Source: Rhodospirillaceae bacterium
GTDB lineage: Bacteria; Pseudomonadota; Alphaproteobacteria; UBA7985
Assembly (NCBI GenBank): GCA_002700865.1
Contig: PAFB01000141.1
Span: 1-40,297 of the forward strand
Reading direction: 5' to 3'
DNA: 40,297 nt
Below, one piece after another: positions 40,159-40,297 of the stretch. The translations under genes and the position numbers were made by a program. The notes under the pieces are model-generated. The model searched no databases and was not told the DNA's origin. It worked only from the letters and a program-made list of their open reading frames with translations. The stretch's first letter is position 1. Each line of letters opens with the position of its first letter.

Positions 40159-40297
40159 TTCATTAGCGCCGGAAATATTGAGCTACTTGCATTACTCACC
40201 AAACTGGCAAGTTTAAATTGTTGCTGCATGCCAACGCATTTTAAAAGTAGAAGTAAGGTCACTTCCAATAGCAACATATTTTTTGCGTTTCGATAGA

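Noticed and set aside
40086..40277. 63-codon minus-strand frame at the right edge
   Set aside because: Low-complexity hydrophobic start, no ribosome site, and it spans the twin palindromes.

Overview
The window is a GC-rich, gene-dense stretch of a heterotrophic Gram-negative bacterium. Exported and periplasmic proteins, a YnjB-type ABC importer, LysR/MarR/GntR/ROK regulators and an SdsA-type alkylsulfatase point to the Pseudomonadota, perhaps a marine gammaproteobacterium. No RNA gene or taxonomic marker is present, so this is only a guess. There are no tRNA/rRNA genes, CRISPR arrays, insertion sequences or phage genes. Almost everything is catabolic or regulatory.

Layout. Bases 1-2515 hold the end of an AT-richer sulfotransferase gene, an exported cadherin-like protein and a PaiB-like flavin protein. 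Bases 2700-8600 form a MarR-linked unit: marR-DUF3179 on the plus strand, and an alkylsulfatase translationally coupled to a GMC alcohol oxidoreductase on the minus strand. The two transcription units carry the same operator-like inverted repeat, TATATG-N6-CATATA. Bases 8670-14020 hold a LysR regulator facing a decayed MDR oxidoreductase pseudogene, a Gfo/Idh/MocA oxidoreductase, an M50-like membrane protease and a ROK repressor. Bases 14046-20394 are a minus-strand operon: SCP2-type thiolase, DUF35 partner, acyl-CoA synthetase, GntR-UTRA regulator, nucleoside hydrolase and a second DUF3179 protein, with a divergent MFS carrier.

The most interesting part is the ten-gene minus-strand operon from 32669 down to 21675. 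It encodes a fucose/arabinose-isomerase-fold enzyme, a complete YnjBCD-like ABC importer, a cytoplasmic GH51 arabinofuranosidase, a ketose 3-epimerase of the D-tagatose/L-ribulose type, DhaL and DhaK kinase subunits, and a LacD-type class I aldolase. Read as a pathway: arabinofuranoside uptake, hydrolysis, aldose to ketose, 3-epimerisation, ketose 1-phosphorylation, then retro-aldol cleavage to DHAP and a C2 aldehyde (glycolaldehyde if the sugar is a pentose). An aldehyde dehydrogenase, a GMC oxidoreductase, an enolase-superfamily enzyme and a DAO-type flavoenzyme follow. This assembly differs from the textbook AraBAD and non-phosphorylative arabinose routes.

Three intergenic regions (20448, 32767 and 34401) share a 16-bp motif, ACTWATTTGTANTWAC, in the same orientation upstream of the thiolase operon, the arabinofuranoside operon and the aldehyde dehydrogenase gene. 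Its GT-N4-AC core has the spacing expected for HutC-type GntR operators, and a HutC-type GntR-UTRA regulator is encoded in the thiolase operon. I infer one local regulon joining sugar, aldehyde and acyl-CoA catabolism. The last 2 kb hold a small membrane protein behind a perfect 11-bp inverted repeat and an exported coiled-coil protein built from three 14-residue repeats.
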